Origin: an uncultured Planctomycetaceae bacterium
GTDB taxonomy: Bacteria > Planctomycetota > Planctomycetia > Pirellulales > Pirellulaceae
NCBI GenBank assembly: GCA_903927685.1
Contig: CAIYOB010000678.1
Location: 1 to 13,735 of the forward strand
DNA length: 13,735 bases
Direction: 5' to 3'
In this document: positions 13,668 to 13,735 of the stretch, one piece after another
How the letters are laid out: the number at the start of each line of letters is the position of its first letter
How positions within the stretch are numbered: position 1 is the stretch's first letter
Position numbers and translations under genes: made by a program
The notes under the pieces: generated by a model
Databases searched by the model: none
The model's input: the letters and a program-made list of their open reading frames with translations, nothing else
What the model was told of the DNA's origin: nothing

Positions 13668-13735
13668 TCTTTTTCTGATCGCCCTTCCCGTCGCCTCGCA
13701 TCTGGCAAACGGGCCCTTCGTCCTCGTGTCTGCCA

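Noticed and set aside
13504..13735. Minus-strand frame from the window edge through the tRNA fragment, checked as a possible integrase end
   Set aside because: The translation shows none of the tyrosine-recombinase catalytic motifs (R, HxxR, Y), and its last third is antisense-like translation of tRNA sequence. The other two frames stop soon after entering the window and are also unrecognisable.
1..13735. CRISPR array, complete insertion sequence, or defence system
   Set aside because: No regularly spaced repeats, no transposase and no defence-type genes were found. The repeats present are isolated palindromes.

Overview
The window looks like chromosomal DNA of a high-GC planctomycete, most likely of the Pirellulales type. 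This is inferred from the gene content (eukaryote/archaeal-type ProRS, DUF4416, a FeoA-FeoB-Cys-rich protein set, a secreted GH29 fucosidase), the loosely packed genes, and intergenic palindromes such as AACCCGAAGC...GCTTCGGGTT, one of which encodes the peptide end NPTRERG. No database search was possible. The long open frames antisense to most genes are a by-product of high GC.

Layout, left to right. Positions 1-380 carry no gene but hold two large palindromes. Positions 381-1847 (+) encode a secreted alpha-L-fucosidase with a C-terminal discoidin-like domain. Positions 1848-2120 are packed with repeats. Positions 2121-4870 (-) are an iron-uptake operon, feoA-feoB-FeoB-associated Cys-rich protein, with a plausible sigma70-type promoter and a Fur-like operator upstream of feoA (4909-4965). 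Positions 5305-6057 (+) encode an exported cysteine-rich protein of unknown function behind a very strong ribosome binding site. It converges on acnA (6067-8790, -), the aconitase of the TCA cycle, and the two stop codons share one palindrome. Positions 8791-9396 carry no convincing gene and hold a repeat and a hairpin. Positions 9397-9900 (+) encode a SPOUT-class RNA 2'-O-methyltransferase. A candidate promoter at 9908-9936 precedes proS (9998-11512), DUF4416 (11530-12072) and a MraY/WecA-type sugar-phosphate transferase (12062-13189), which are tightly spaced and probably one operon.

The right end (13190-13735) is the most unusual part. On the minus strand there is only the 3' half of a tRNA-Ser(CGA) gene, running from the anticodon loop to the acceptor stem and followed by its own rho-independent terminator. 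The 5' half is missing. This is the typical scar of a tyrosine-recombinase attachment site, so an integrated element probably begins near 13588 and continues beyond the right edge.

Most of the window is housekeeping DNA. I did not find a clearly new multi-gene system. The best leads are the tRNA-Ser att scar, the repeat-encoded C-terminus of the Feo-associated protein, the cysteine-rich exported protein, and the coupling of DUF4416 with proS and a lipid-linked sugar transferase.
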